From Puccinellia tenuiflora (taxonomy: Eukaryota > Streptophyta > Magnoliopsida > Poales > Poaceae), in contig QRDG01000628.1 in NCBI GenBank assembly GCA_012064385.1, forward strand, positions 278,716 to 342,715: a DNA stretch of 64,000 nt, given 5' to 3'. Under the pieces are notes generated by a model, which was not told the DNA's origin, made no database searches, and was given only the letters and a program-made list of their open reading frames with translations. Numbering within the stretch: the stretch's first letter is position 1; each line of letters starts with the position of its first letter. Position numbers and translations under genes: made by a program. This document shows, piece after piece, positions 33,818 through 45,929 of the stretch.

Positions 33818-35939
33818 ATGTCGTCTAGTGGTTTAGTGCACAATGCTTCTTTAATATTCGATGGCACTAATTATAATGATTGGAGAAATCGCATGCTAGA
33901 TTATTTTCGGGACATTGATCCATATATAGAGCAAATTCTAGATATGGGTTTTTCTCCTCTAGATGATGAGGAAAATTCTTATCTAGATGCTCAAGCTTCT
34001 AAAGTGATTTTCAAGTCTTTGAGTAATGCAGTTGTTTTGTCGATCTCTCCTTATCGGAATGGCCATGAGCTATGGATCAAGCTTAAAGACAATTATGGTG
34101 TATCCATGGATAGTGAGGATGATTGTTCTCACTCCACCTCCGGGCGTAATGAGTTCTCAACTTCTTCTACCTCACCTACATGTGGCAAGCCACAACTAAT
34201 GCAATGGTGAGTAGGGATAAATTTTGCAATAATGATAGTGAGCTTCTTTTAGATAATGTTTCATCTCTATCCCATTGCAATGATTTATCTTTGGACTTAA
34301 ACACATCTAGAACTATAAATGTTTCACATGGTTGTGTTGAGAGTCCTTGCATATCTTCTAAATCATCAAGTAGTGATGATCATAACAATAATGATGATGA
34401 TGAAGAAGATGATGCTTACTTCAATAAGAAGGTCTAATGGTTCTTAATGCTCTTTCAAAGAATGAAATTGCTTGTGAGAACCTACATGAAATTATGGGCA
34501 CCCTTATTGAACGAGGGCTTACTATTGAAAATTTAGAATCTCGTGAAAATGAAAGTCTTAGCCGCGAACGTAATTATGCGGACACAATTGCAAATCTTGA
34601 GCAAGCTCTTGAAGAAATCCAAACCACCAAGAAATCTCTTGAGGAGACATTTACTCTAGAGTTATCTAAAGTAAATGAAACCCATGATAGAGCTCACAAG
34701 GTGGCTAATGATTTTAAAATTAAAAATGATGAGCTTGTTGTTGAAATTGTTAGACTCCTTGAGGCTAATGTGAAATTTGAAAAGGATGTCAAGTCCTTGG
34801 AAGATTCTCTCGCACATCTCACTAAGTCTCATGATCAACTCCAAGCTCAATTATTAAAAGAGCTTCCTACTTGTTCTCCCATTTCTATTAATGTTGATGC
34901 TTGTGCTACTAACTCTATTTCTTGTGAAGCATCCATTTTAAAGGAGAATGTTGAGCTAAGGGCTCAACTTAAATTGCTAACTAGCAATTATGAGATATTG
35001 GAAGAAAGTCATGAGAAGCTCTCGAGCTCTCATGAAGATCTTCTCGTATCTCATGATAAGTTAAAGTTAGCCCATGAGGCAATTACTACCAAGGTAATAT
35101 CAAGTGAGCCCCATGCGGACAATGGCACAACTTCTAATAAAAATGCTAAAATGCCATGTGCTAGTCCTAGTAATTCTTCATCTCACACTAATGCTAAATC
35201 ATATGTTGAATTACATTTTGTGCCTAGTTGCTCTAACAATGAAGCTTCAACTTCCTCTAGTACTTGTGTAGCTACTAACCTTGTAGGGAAAACTAAAGAG
35301 CACAAGGCACAAGCCACTTCCTTGAAGAAAGATGTGGAGAAACGTCATAAAGGGAAGGCCACACTTGACAACATGTTGAGTGTACAAAAATCCCCCAATG
35401 ACAAGAGTGGACTTGGATTCAACTCCAATATCAAGAACAAGTCCAAGAGTAGCAATAAGAAGGGCCAAGAACAAGTCAATCACTCGGCCAAGATTGTATG
35501 CTTCAAGTGCAAAGTTGAAGGGCATCATGTTAGGGATTGCCCAATGAAGAAGAAGCCTCTTAGTGAGAAGCAATTAGGGAAGCGGCCCATTGTTCAATCT
35601 CTTGCTCAACCTCGGGTTGAACAAAGGCCACCTCCTAAGAAGACTCAAGTCATTGCTCCTCAAGTTGAGGAGCCTATTAAGAAGAAAGTAAAGAGTCGAT
35701 ATTGCTACTTATGCCGTGAGAAGGGCCACTTGGCTTCTTCATGCACAAACGGTACTCTATCCAACCCCATAATAGTTGATGATGTTTATTCTCTTAGGAA
35801 GGATAGGGTTGGCAATGTGTTTGCCAAATATGTGGGGACTCAAAGTGGTGTCAAGAAAAGAACCATTTGGGTTGCCAAGCCTATTGTGACTAACCTCTTA
35901 GGACCCAACTTGGTTGGGGACCAACAAGCTCGAACTTGA
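33818..35939 (+). pseudogene. Retrotransposon gag, split by frame breaks
   Basis: Three consecutive frames together make one Gag. Part 1 (33818-34210) has the UBN2/DUF4219-type capsid start (IFDGTNYNDWRNRMLDYF). Part 2 (about 34180-34437) is Ser/Asn-rich and acidic. Part 3 (34437-35939) is a long coiled-coil region (EESHEKLSSSHEDLLVSHDK and similar) followed by two zinc knuckles: CFKCKVEGHHVRDC, and CYLCREKGHLASSC about 65 residues later. The breaks are near 34190 and at the TAA at 34435-34437. Two knuckles and a coiled coil fit Sirevirus Gag. With broken gag and no pol, mobility must have come from proteins supplied in trans. If programmed frameshifts were used, part of the chain might still be made, but nothing suggests that. 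Confidence 0.75.
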
Positions 35940-38900
35940 TCAATAGGTTGTGAAGGAGGACATTGGAGACTTGGCTATCATTTGAAGAATTAAGGGATCT
36001 TCATGCTTATATCTCATTTAGTCAAGTCAATTGGATTATCACATATCTATCTCATATCCAATTCTCCTTCTTGCGGTAACTTATATTTAAATTACATATA
36101 TATTGAAAGTTGCTTGCCCCCTAGCATGTGTTAGTTTTGTTCCTAGCATGTGCTTGTATATGTTGTGCTTATTACTTACCTTGAGCAATCAAGTTTGTGT
36201 ATGTTAATGTGCGCTCCATATATGTGTAAACTTTGTGTTGAGTCCTTATTGGATCTTGTGTTGATTTCAATGGGCTCTTTTGATAAATTAATGGACTATC
36301 CCATTTTGGGGGAGTGATATGCTTTGTGCACTTCACTAACCTAAAAATGTGTGTATATGAGTAACACCACCTAGTATTGATATATCAAGATTATCTAGTA
36401 ACTGTGTGGTGTGTCATGCTCATGAGAAATTCAAATTCTATAATGTCTATTAATTATCTCTATTTGATTTTATTTGCCTCTTGTTAAGAAGAAATGAATT
36501 ATCACATTACGGGGGAGTAATAAGCTATGTGCATATTACAATCCTACAAAATGTGAACATTTGAGGTTTGCCACTTAGATTTGATATTGTAAATTATCTT
36601 ATTCCTATGTGGCATATTAGCTCGAACAAGTTCCAATTTGCTTTCTAGCTATCGTTTGGCTCTTGTTTGTGTGAGTTTGCTTGGTGTGGGTTTTCTCTAA
36701 AATGCACTTCCATACATTAGTTGAGAAACCATTTGTTTCATATCATTCTAACCATGGCATTGCCGGTTGGTTTGAATAGTTGGAACTACCAACAAACCTT
36801 ATTAACATATGGTGTTTTATTTCTTATCCCTTGCCATATGTTTTATCTTGTGAGGATATTCTTGGATACCTCTATCACCGGGAAAATAATTCCAAATGGT
36901 CATTGTCCTTGGACAATCCATACTTATGTTTATGGTAGAATATTTTTGATTATCCTTACATTGGCATTGGTGTTTATTTGCCACATCTCTTGCCAAAATA
37001 TTTATTTTGACTCCCATTGCCTTCTTTGCCTCTTGCTAGGATCCTAATTCTCAAATTGGTAGTGTTTAGTGTTGTAAATAAAATATGAAGAGTAATGATC
37101 CCTTGTGTGTGCATTTTGTATTCAAATACAAATATCAAAAATTAATGCATGAATCTTGGGGGAGCATTCCGTTTATTTAGAACACTATCCTATCTATCAA
37201 TATTTGATCCGTTCAATTGGCATTTGATTTCTATCATATGTGTTTATGGAAGACAAATCTTTTCTCTTGATGCTTAGTGCCATCATGAAAATTGTAGAGG
37301 GTGTTTGGTTTATTTAGTGTAACCGTGCTCTCTCTTGGGAGTCTTGCAATCTCATCTCTTGTTTTATGTTTTATCCTATAGAATGAGAAAACCCTTTGGG
37401 CATGTCTCTTTCTTTCATCTTATATGCTCATTGGCCTTGCCTAGGTACCTTCAATTGGTATTAATTGGAATTTAATATCTCCTACATAGATATTTGTTTC
37501 AATTGATATTTATTGTGAGAATTTTGATACCTTATTACTTTATTTTACTTTACTTGATTCCGGTCAAGTATTATCCTCTTCTTGGTATCTTGTCTCCTAG
37601 TTGGTATCTTATCTTTCAATTGGTGTCTTATCTCTCATGTGTTGTTTGATTTGATTCCTATTGATATCACACTTCATGTGTTGACGTGTTTTGGAATCAA
37701 TCATATGTTGATTTGATTTTTTTTAATCATGTGTTGATTTGGATTTTGATATAATTTGGACAACCTTTTTGTGTCACACTTTGGTGTGCTCTCTTCTTGG
37801 TTTACTTAGTGTTTTGTCCAAATTGTATCTCATTCGGTTCTCGTAAGTCCATGCATGCATATTTACTAATATATTTATTTTATGGCATGCTAGTCTTTCT
37901 TGATCCAATATATAGGGGATACTCCACCAAATCCTAATTTGGCTAAGATGTGCATGAAATTCAAGTTCATCTATGTGCACATATTTATGTGGAGTGTTTC
38001 CTATGTATTGTAGTGTATCTAACTACTATGGAACCCAATAAGTTTGGGAACCATGTTGTACTTGAATTTTGTTTTAGGTACAATGGAGATGCATTGGATG
38101 CTTGCCTCATTTATAAGGAAGGTGTCCTCACCATGTGATTATTAGAGTCAAGCTTTGATGATAAACAGAAATTCTCATCTTCATCATCACCAATGCTATT
38201 TCGGTAACAAGTATCTATCCCATGCATATTTTTCTTGTATTCAACCTTGTGTAGGTTGCCCCCCTTGGCATGAAAACTTTAAATGTACAATTGTTGTGAC
38301 TTTGGCTCCTTTCGTCACTGGTATATCGTTGTGATATGTGTGATGGAAATGCAAAAGTTTTTTTCTCTTCAATTGGTATTATTTCTTTGTGATACTTGTT
38401 GCCTATCTCAAAGCATCTTCACTATCTCTTATTCCCTTAGTGACATGTGGGATGTCTTTGATATTTTTGAAGTTCATTCATATACAATGAGATAAATTTG
38501 AGCTATGTGCTATGCTTTTAAGCAATAATATCTTTTGTATATTCATGACTTCCTTTTTGGATACCATGGTTTCCACTTTATCAACCATTTTATATGTGCA
38601 AGTTTCTTTGTCGACGAATATCATTGTCTACTTAGAAACCTATACATATGAGAGAGGTCACCTTGTATGTGGTATCCTACTTTCTTGCAAGCCACCTTGT
38701 CTTTTATCTATAATTCTTTGGTGGCTCCAAGTTTGACTCGTGAGTGCTTGTCTTATTTCTACTCACCCTTGGGCACTCACATTTTGTTGAAGATTCTTCT
38801 CTTCATGCTCATCACGTGAGTATGTTGATTTTGTTGCCTAAATGTTCTCACTAGCTCGTGGGTTTTTCAATTGGTATTAGTTTCCAATTAAGTCTCCTTG

Positions 38901-39630
38901 AGCTTGTGAACATATTTTTTTTGAAAAATCTTATTTGTAAGTTATGTGTGTCAATACTTGATATATAACTTATCTCCATTTGGTCAAGACTATGTGTCTT
39001 ATCAAATTAATTGTCTTGTCACACACACACATACTCTTGGTTGGGCCTTGATTGATAGTTTCTCTTAATTGGTATCTCCTTATGGCTCAACCACATCCTT
39101 GGTGCAAGTGCTCGGTTTTGCTTTAATTTCCTTTTTACCCTTGCACTTGGTGAGTGTTCTAGATGATTTTGGGGGAGCAATGATTCCATATTTGTGCACT
39201 CCTCAATAGTGCATGAACATTGGGGAGCTTCTTCGTTTTTATTTAGAACTCTCGCCTTGGATCTTTTTGATTGCCTATCTTCTTTATGGAGATGTTTAGA
39301 ATGACTTTATCTTATTTGCAATCTTTGATCCTCAATATAGTTTGATTTCCTCTAATTATTCGTCAATGGATATGTGCATTTGATTCCACTCACATTTTGA
39401 AAAATGCACACTTTATGGAGAAATTCAAACTATATTGGCTTTCTAAATTCTTCTTCCCATTTCGGCAATCGATGCCAATGGGGGAGAAGTTTTAGAGGGT
39501 TTAAGGGAATTTGGTCTTATGCTTTAGTTTGGTTCTTAAGCATTTGCCTCTCATGCTCTTGCATCCTTGCCTTGCAAGGTTGCTTAATTCATTATATAAA
39601 CCCTCTCAAAAGGGATTGTCATCAATTACC
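35940..39630. other. Non-coding interior of the LTR element with repeated PPT-like words
   Basis: No long open frame or pol motif was seen on either strand. The purine word GGGGGAG occurs at 36308, 36511, 37158, 39171, 39480 and finally 39636 (with a GGGGAG at 39222), several followed by similar text (…ATGTGCATAT or …TTTGTGCACT). These look like duplicated polypurine tracts. Frequent AATTGGTAT words are also repeated. Confidence 0.7.
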
Positions 39631-39644
39631 AAAATGGGGGAGAT
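39631..39644 (+). other. Polypurine tract
   Basis: AAAATGGGGGAGAT ends directly at the first base of the 3' LTR and would prime plus-strand DNA synthesis. Confidence 0.85.
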
Positions 39645-42261
39645 TGAAAGGGCATGGTTGCCCCCCATGTGTTGTTTTGGTAATTAATGACAATCTCTAT
39701 GGACTAATGTGTGCTTTGAGTTATATTTGCAGTGTTGGTCCGTATGGAATGATTGTACTCCATATGTTGGAGTCAAGACTAAAAGAAGAAGACTATATGT
39801 TGATCAAGGCTAAGTGCAAGTTGATCAACATACAAGACTAGGGCATGTGAAGAAGAAGATCATTTGTTGATCAAGATCCTATGTTGTCCATGGTGGATGG
39901 CGTCACGTGGTGATCATCAAGATAAAGGCCATGTGAAGATATGTCGAAGAATGTCTCTCCCATCTTGGTGTATGGGGGAGCAATATGCGTGTCTTCACCA
40001 AGCGAAGCAAAATCAAGAAAGGTGATCCACTTGAGAGTAGATCAAGATCGTCATCATCTAGCTCAAGTGGAATGCTCAAGGCAAAGGTATGATCTTGATA
40101 GGGTTTCTAGTTTACCGGTCTCGCGGTGTAGTTGTGAGACCGGGTTTTAGGATAGGTAACCGTACTATCAAGAGGGGCTCTCAAGTGAGCTTTAGCGTAT
40201 CGGTCGTAGAGAGCTCAAACCTTTGCATCCTTGGCATCATCTTTATTGGTTCCTATTTGGCTCTTATCGTGGTGTGGTATAGGTGCTTGTCGTGCTTGTC
40301 ATGACAAGCCCAAGGTCACCGAAAACGGTTCTCATATGTGTTCCCTATTGAGTTTTCGGTGTCGGAGATTTTGTCGGTCCATCTATGCGGAAGGTTTCAC
40401 TCTTCCATTTAGTAGCAAAATCTCCCTTGCTTGGTTTCAATATTCTCACTTGTTATTGGGTAGCATTTGTCGTCCTCTTTCCAACAAAAGTGGTTTCGTG
40501 TCATTCGGACTTCATTTGCAAAAGATATGGTTTTCCGGTTTTCAATAGAAAGGTTTTACTTCTCATCATTTGGTTTTACCATATCTTGTTGAACAATGAT
40601 GTTTCTATGTATATTCTTGTAGTGCTCGTTGTGACGATTCCAACGAGTCCAAGTTTACCGAAAACGGAGTTCGTATGTGGAAGATATTGCGTTTTCGGTA
40701 TCGGTAGTTTTCGGGACACAATATTATAAAAGAAACAAAAAGGAAAAAGAAAAAGAAGGGCTGCCGGCCTCACCGCCGGCCTGGGCCGGCTCCCAGGCCG
40801 GCCCGCTCGGGCAATACCCCGGCCACACACCCGGCCTGGGCCGGTTCACCGACTGGCCCGTTCGGGCACCTCCCCAGCCTGCCCGCCGGCCTGGGCCGGC
40901 TCCCAGGCCGGCCCACCCGGGTGGTCGCCTGCCCGCGCCTCACTCCCTCCATCGCCCGGCCTTGCTGCCGGCCCGCCCGCTCGGGTTAAGCCCCGGCCTC
41001 CTCACCGGCCTGGGCCGGCTCCCAGGCCGGTCGCTTCGGGTGGCACTCCGGCCTGCCTGCCGGCATGGGCCGGTTCCCATGCCGGGCTGCTTTTCCTTTG
41101 CTTTTTCCTGCACACGAAAATAGCACAACGGCTCCATTTTCGGAGCCCCTATTTAAGGGGCTTCTTCCCAAAATAAAGTAACCTTTTGCCAACTCTTGAG
41201 CTATTTCCTCTCCTCCATTGTTGACCTCTTGAGCTTGGCTTTCTCTCATTTCTCTCCACTAGTTTGTGCTACTCCTTTGAGAGAAAAGAGAGAGGAGTTC
41301 TAGATCCGTGTTTCCACCAATTGATTTTCTCCTCTAAGTGAGGAGAACACTTTGGATCTAAATCTTTGGAGCTTCTTTGTGTTCCTTCTTTGTTCTTCCT
41401 CCCTAATCCCTCCCAAGCATTAGTTGCTTTGGTTGGATTCGGGTTGGAAGAACTTGACCACTTAGTGTGTTCTTGCCATTGCATTAGTTGCATCGGTTTG
41501 AGTTCTCCACGGTGATTCGTGGAAAGTGAAGTTGAGAAGCTTGTTACTCTTGGGTACTTTGGTTCCCTAGAGCTTGTTCCTCTAGGGCACATTGGTACCC
41601 TAGACGGTTTGTTTTCTCGGAGTCTTGGTGGCTTTCGGGATTGTTGGGAGCCTCCAATTGTGGAGTGTGGCTCAACCTTGTTAGCTTCGGAGCTTTGGTA
41701 GCTACGAAGACATTGCCGGGATCCCTCGGCCTTGGGCATCAAGTCTTGGTGGCTCGGTGCAATTGGTGAAGACCCTCCAACTTGTGGAGTGAGCTTCACC
41801 CTTGTAAAGGTTCTAGTTGTCAACCTCAACGGCAACATAGTGACAAGTGCCTCGCCACATTGGTGGTAAGACACAACGGAGATACGGTGTGCCATATTAG
41901 GGCTACTCGGTGTTTCACATTGGTGAACACCGCGCCGCTCCAACGGAGACTAGCTTCCATTGGGAAGTGAACTTCGGGATAAATCATCGTCTCCAAGTGC
42001 CTCGGTATTTCTATCCCGAGCTTCTTACTTATGCTATTTACTTTGTGATAGACATCGAGCTTAAAGTCATATATCTTGCTATCACCTAGTTGATCATATT
42101 GCTTAGCATAAGTTGTTGGTGCACATAGGTAAACCTAGCTAGTTTAGGTTTTGGCTTAATAAATTAAACGTTAGTTTTATTCCGCATTTATTCAAGTCTT
42201 AACGGTAATAATTTTAAATCGCCTATTCACCCCCCCTCTAGGCGACATCCGTGTCCTTTCA
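39645..42261 (+). repeat. 3' LTR (2617 bp)
   Basis: Same ends as the 5' LTR. Its TATA-like word TATTTAA is at 41150-41156. It differs from the 5' LTR by scattered single substitutions, a few one-base indels in homopolymers and a loss of about 20 bp in the GC-rich block. Confidence 0.95.
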
Positions 42262-42266
42262 AGGGC

Positions 42267-42611
42267 GAAGGCGTCTAGGTTGGGAAAGGGCCATCGGGAC
42301 AAGCGATGAAGCAGGAGGAGACATCGATGTCGGGGAAGGGCCGCTTGGGAATGTCGCGCTTAGGGCAAAAGCGAAGTCAAAGATCATCACATAAGTGTGT
42401 ACCTAAGCGTATGCTCAGTTTAACACTGATATTCTCCAATTGAAAGTGTTGTCAGTTGTTACTCCTAGTATTTTGTTTGTATTTTGACTGATGATGGACC
42501 TTGACAGTCAGGTAACACATGGTATGCCATGTAGGTGGTTTTTCTCCTGGCGTGACCCATATCCTTGTTTTTATTGGTCGAGTTGTTTTCATTAGCCTGT
42601 TGCGTTCAAGC
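42267..42611. other. Continuation of the pre-insertion site; no gene seen
   Basis: GA-rich DNA continuing the sequence interrupted at 31124. No coding signal. Confidence 0.4.
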
Positions 42612-42885
42612 TTAGGCTAGCCATAGTGAGGGTATCATAAGTAGTCTCATGCATATCATGTTGGTAAAAATATGATGTGTCATAACAATAAATAAAGAGA
42701 GGGGAGATAATGGTATCATGATATGATACCGTAACATAACGGATTTCGAGGCAAATGAGTCTACAACCTAATATGTATCATGGTACCACAAATATACTAC
42801 CTATGGAGATAGTAACATAGACTAGTACTATCATATGCATGATACTAGTTTATGTAACTTTTCACTATGAGTAGTCTTAGCCTAA
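42612..42885. mobile_element. Tourist-like MITE
   Basis: Left end GGCTAGCCATAGTGAGGGTA (from 42615) and right end, on the minus strand, GGCTAAGACTACTCATAGTG (from 42882) share GGCTA and CATAGTG. Flanks are TTA (42612-42614) and TAA (42883-42885), an imperfect 3-bp duplication. Length is 268 bp, with no coding capacity. Confidence 0.7.
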
Positions 42886-43111
42886 TCGGTGCGGCGGGGT
42901 GAGTGTGGTCCTGCTCGAGTGGGTCAAGTGCGACATTGGAGGTGAACTACCTTCACTTGTAGGAAAAAAATGTCAATATAAATAAAGCGACGGGCCACCT
43001 GAACCTGACGGTTGCGACCCATTGGCCAAAATGCTCCTAAAATCCGGTAAGAGGCATAACTTTCCAAAATATTTCCCTAGATGGTAAACTGGGATGAAAA
43101 GCTAAATGGGA

Positions 43112-44782
43112 TAAGACCATCACCAATCGGACTAGGATAATTTGGCCCCTTATATGTCCGTGCGGAAAGGGGTGGATAGCCCTCAAATCTCAGTTCATCA
43201 TCAATTTAAACACTCCAATGTTAATTCTAAAATAGTCTCAATTCAACCCAGACTAAAAAATTAAACAATTCATACATAAACAATACAAGAATGAATCAGT
43301 TGCCTCCAAGAATGAATCATTGTTCTTCATCTTCTTTGTTGGATTCTTGAGATCCATGAAGAGGGTGCTCTACTTAGGTTTTACGTTCAATTCGAGCCAA
43401 CAATGGGACAAAGTGAATGATGTTTTGTCCACCGAATGATACAAAGGGACGACCAACACCATCTATCAAGCAAGATATATTTAACACAATACAATGAAAT
43501 GCAAGGAAGCGGTATAATGGATAACATGCAAGCCAGACTTACTTGGCCATCGACACCTTCAATTCCTATTTTGCACTTGTGCATAAAAACCACAAACCTT
43601 GTTAATGGACTCTTGAATCATTGCCCGTTTATGTTGGACAGATCCTTCATTCCTAGTGTTGTTGGGCATGCGCGTGTCTCCACGTAGTACTTTTGCGCAT
43701 GATAAAATTTATGGACATTCTCCCAATATTTTGAACCCTTTTGATCGATTCCACATACAGGATCCATGCTCGTAGCCACAAAGATTTACATAACAATATA
43801 TCTTCATGGGTTGAGTAAGAAGTACATATTTTATTTGTCCTTTTATTTTTGTGAGTGTCGAATGATTTTCCAACATTAAAAAGAAGGGGTATGGTATCAT
43901 CGATGTCATAATTTGGAGGTTCTTGGCCATTATTGATGAGAGCCGGGCCTAAGCATGTACCAACATTAAGCTCTGACCCTAAAACTCATTCTAAATAATG
44001 CATGTGGAGAAGAAATAAACCTCAGCGATGTCTGTACTTTTGTTGAACAGGTGTTGGGTGCATTGAGGAGTGTCAGAGATGACCGACGATGGCCACGACC
44101 GTTGGAGCTACGGATTCGCACACCATGTCTAGGAACACATCCCCCCTCCTCCTCCTCCTCCTCATGCGGGAAGGCGTCGTGGATATGACACTATGACGGG
44201 TCGTCCGCCGCATTCATCGTGGACCTTCTTGGCTTGGGAGTGGGGGAGTGGGCGTGGGCGCCGACATCGGAGACGCACTGAGCGGCATCTCGATCGACAT
44301 GCCACTCATCTTTGCAGCCTCCTTCTCCGCATGCTCGCGAACGTGCTGTCTAGCTTGTCTAGTTTTCATCTTGAGCTCCGTCGATGACCTCTCCTCCACT
44401 GATTCGTATGATCCGTCCTTCTCCAAAAAGTCCATGCGAGGGTGGACGGTGGTGCGGGCCTCGACGTAAGACAAGGGAGGGGTGGCAGGAGAACTGAGAC
44501 TGAAGCAGGAGAGGGTGGCGGATCAAGCAGGTTTTTGGGTCAACCGGGAGGGTTTTAGGTGGGTCCGAACGATCAGATTCGACGTGACGGTAGTGTTTAG
44601 GCACGTCATCCGGGCAACGCCCTTTTTGCCCCACATATTGGCTGGGTATGAGGATTGTCGGGCACTTTTGGACTGCCTATGGTGAGGGTCCGGTTGGGTG
44701 GAGGTTTTCTGATCGGGCCATCTCCGGACTGTCAGCCGGACATATAGGTGGACTTTGAGGAGTCCGGTTAAAGATGCTCTAA
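43112..44782. mobile_element. Harbinger-type non-autonomous element (about 1.67 kb)
   Basis: TAA flanks both ends (43112-43114 and 44780-44782). The left end GACCATCACCAATCGGACTA and the right end read on the minus strand, GAGCATCTTTAACCGGACTC, align, and both are followed after about 20 bases by TTATATGTCC/CTATATGTCC. The body carries GC-rich coding-like DNA on the minus strand at 44214-44474 (MDFLEKDGSYESVEERSSTE and a Lys/Glu/Arg-rich helix). I do not recognise this patch; it may be a captured gene piece. No transposase was seen. Confidence 0.6.
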
Positions 44783-45929
44783 GTATTGTACAAAATCAGA
44801 TTAGTGATTAAACGGCACCCTGGCTCCATGAAGTTCTTTATTTTAAGCATTTGAAAAAGTTTCAAAAATTCTAACAAATATATACATATAGCCAATGATG
44901 TATCTTACGTAGTGCGCAAAATCTCAATCCGAAACACCTTGAATTCTACACTACATAAAAGACACAAAATTATAGATCTAATAGTGTGAACAGCGCACCT
45001 CGAAGGCTTAAAATACCAATTTGGTATTGAAATTTTGCACAATTATCGGATACAGTATTGACTACATCCAGATTTATTTTGCAGACTTTTAAATCTTTAA
45101 AAACTGTTTTATTTTTATTTTCAAATAAAGGGGTACAATTATCCTTAGTTCCAAAAGGCTTTTCGATTAAACTGGACACTATTTATATAGAGATTGAATA
45201 AGTCAGACACATGAAAGAAAAATCAAATAGGCAGAACGTCTTGCTACAATTCTTACCGTAACCTACCGTGGGAAAACATTCTATACATATTTTGGAGAAC
45301 TTGTTTCTATGAAATTTCTAGAAAAACAATTTATATGTATTGGAATCCTACAAGATTCGTTTGAAAATCATGCTAACCAAATAGATCGTAATATTCCGAA
45401 AGTCCCTTTGGCTTCCAAACACCAGTGATTCTGGTCATTTGAAAATTTTGGAAAAAATATTTTTACAAGTTTTTAAAATATTGAAAAAAAATCCGGATGT
45501 AAAAAATGGTGTATCGCACAAATGTGTAAAATATCAACTTCAAATAATTTGTATTTTCAGCTACACAAAAATGACAAATCTCATAAAATTTGGAGATGTG
45601 AAAATGTGCATACTCAGATCTACACATTTGTTCTTTTTATGTCGCTTGTAATACAAAGTATTTGAAGTTGATTTTTTGTAGGAGAAATCTAAACAGAGGC
45701 GCCGTAGCAGCCTGTCGTCCGTGCTAGGGTAACACATTCGTTTCATGGGCCATATTAGTTACTAGAAGTAAACATATTACTACAGACATTCACATGACGT
45801 GAATAACAAGATCGAGTTTCACAACATTGTGAAATATTTTGATAGGCAAGCACATGGCTACTTTGGATATCCTATAACAGTGGTGTAGCTTAATCGGATA
45901 ATCTAGAAATTACTTTCGAAAATTTGGTG
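44783..45929. other. AT-rich repeat-like DNA; no gene seen
   Basis: Contains two similar AT-rich passages (about 44830-45190 and 45420-45660) with words such as TTTTAAATCTTTAAAAAC and AAAATTTTGGAAAAAATA. They read as decayed transposon interiors. No coding signal. Confidence 0.4.

Larger units (their letters stand above)
31125..42266 (+). mobile_element. LTR retrotransposon, Copia/Sirevirus-like, non-autonomous, young
   Basis: LTRs are 31130-33762 and 39645-42261, both starting TGAAAGG and ending TTTCA, and the 5-bp target duplication AGGGC is at 31125-31129 and 42262-42266. The primer binding site TGGTATCAGAGC (33765-33776) matches initiator tRNA-Met. The polypurine tract AAAATGGGGGAGAT ends at 39644. 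Internal coding is gag only (33818-35939). No protease, integrase, RT or RNase H was found, and 35940-39640 has no long frame. By eye the LTRs differ by about fifteen substitutions and several indels over 2.6 kb, so the insertion is recent. Multiple PPT-like words, GC-rich palindromes in the LTR and the gag type fit the Sirevirus lineage. Confidence 0.93.
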
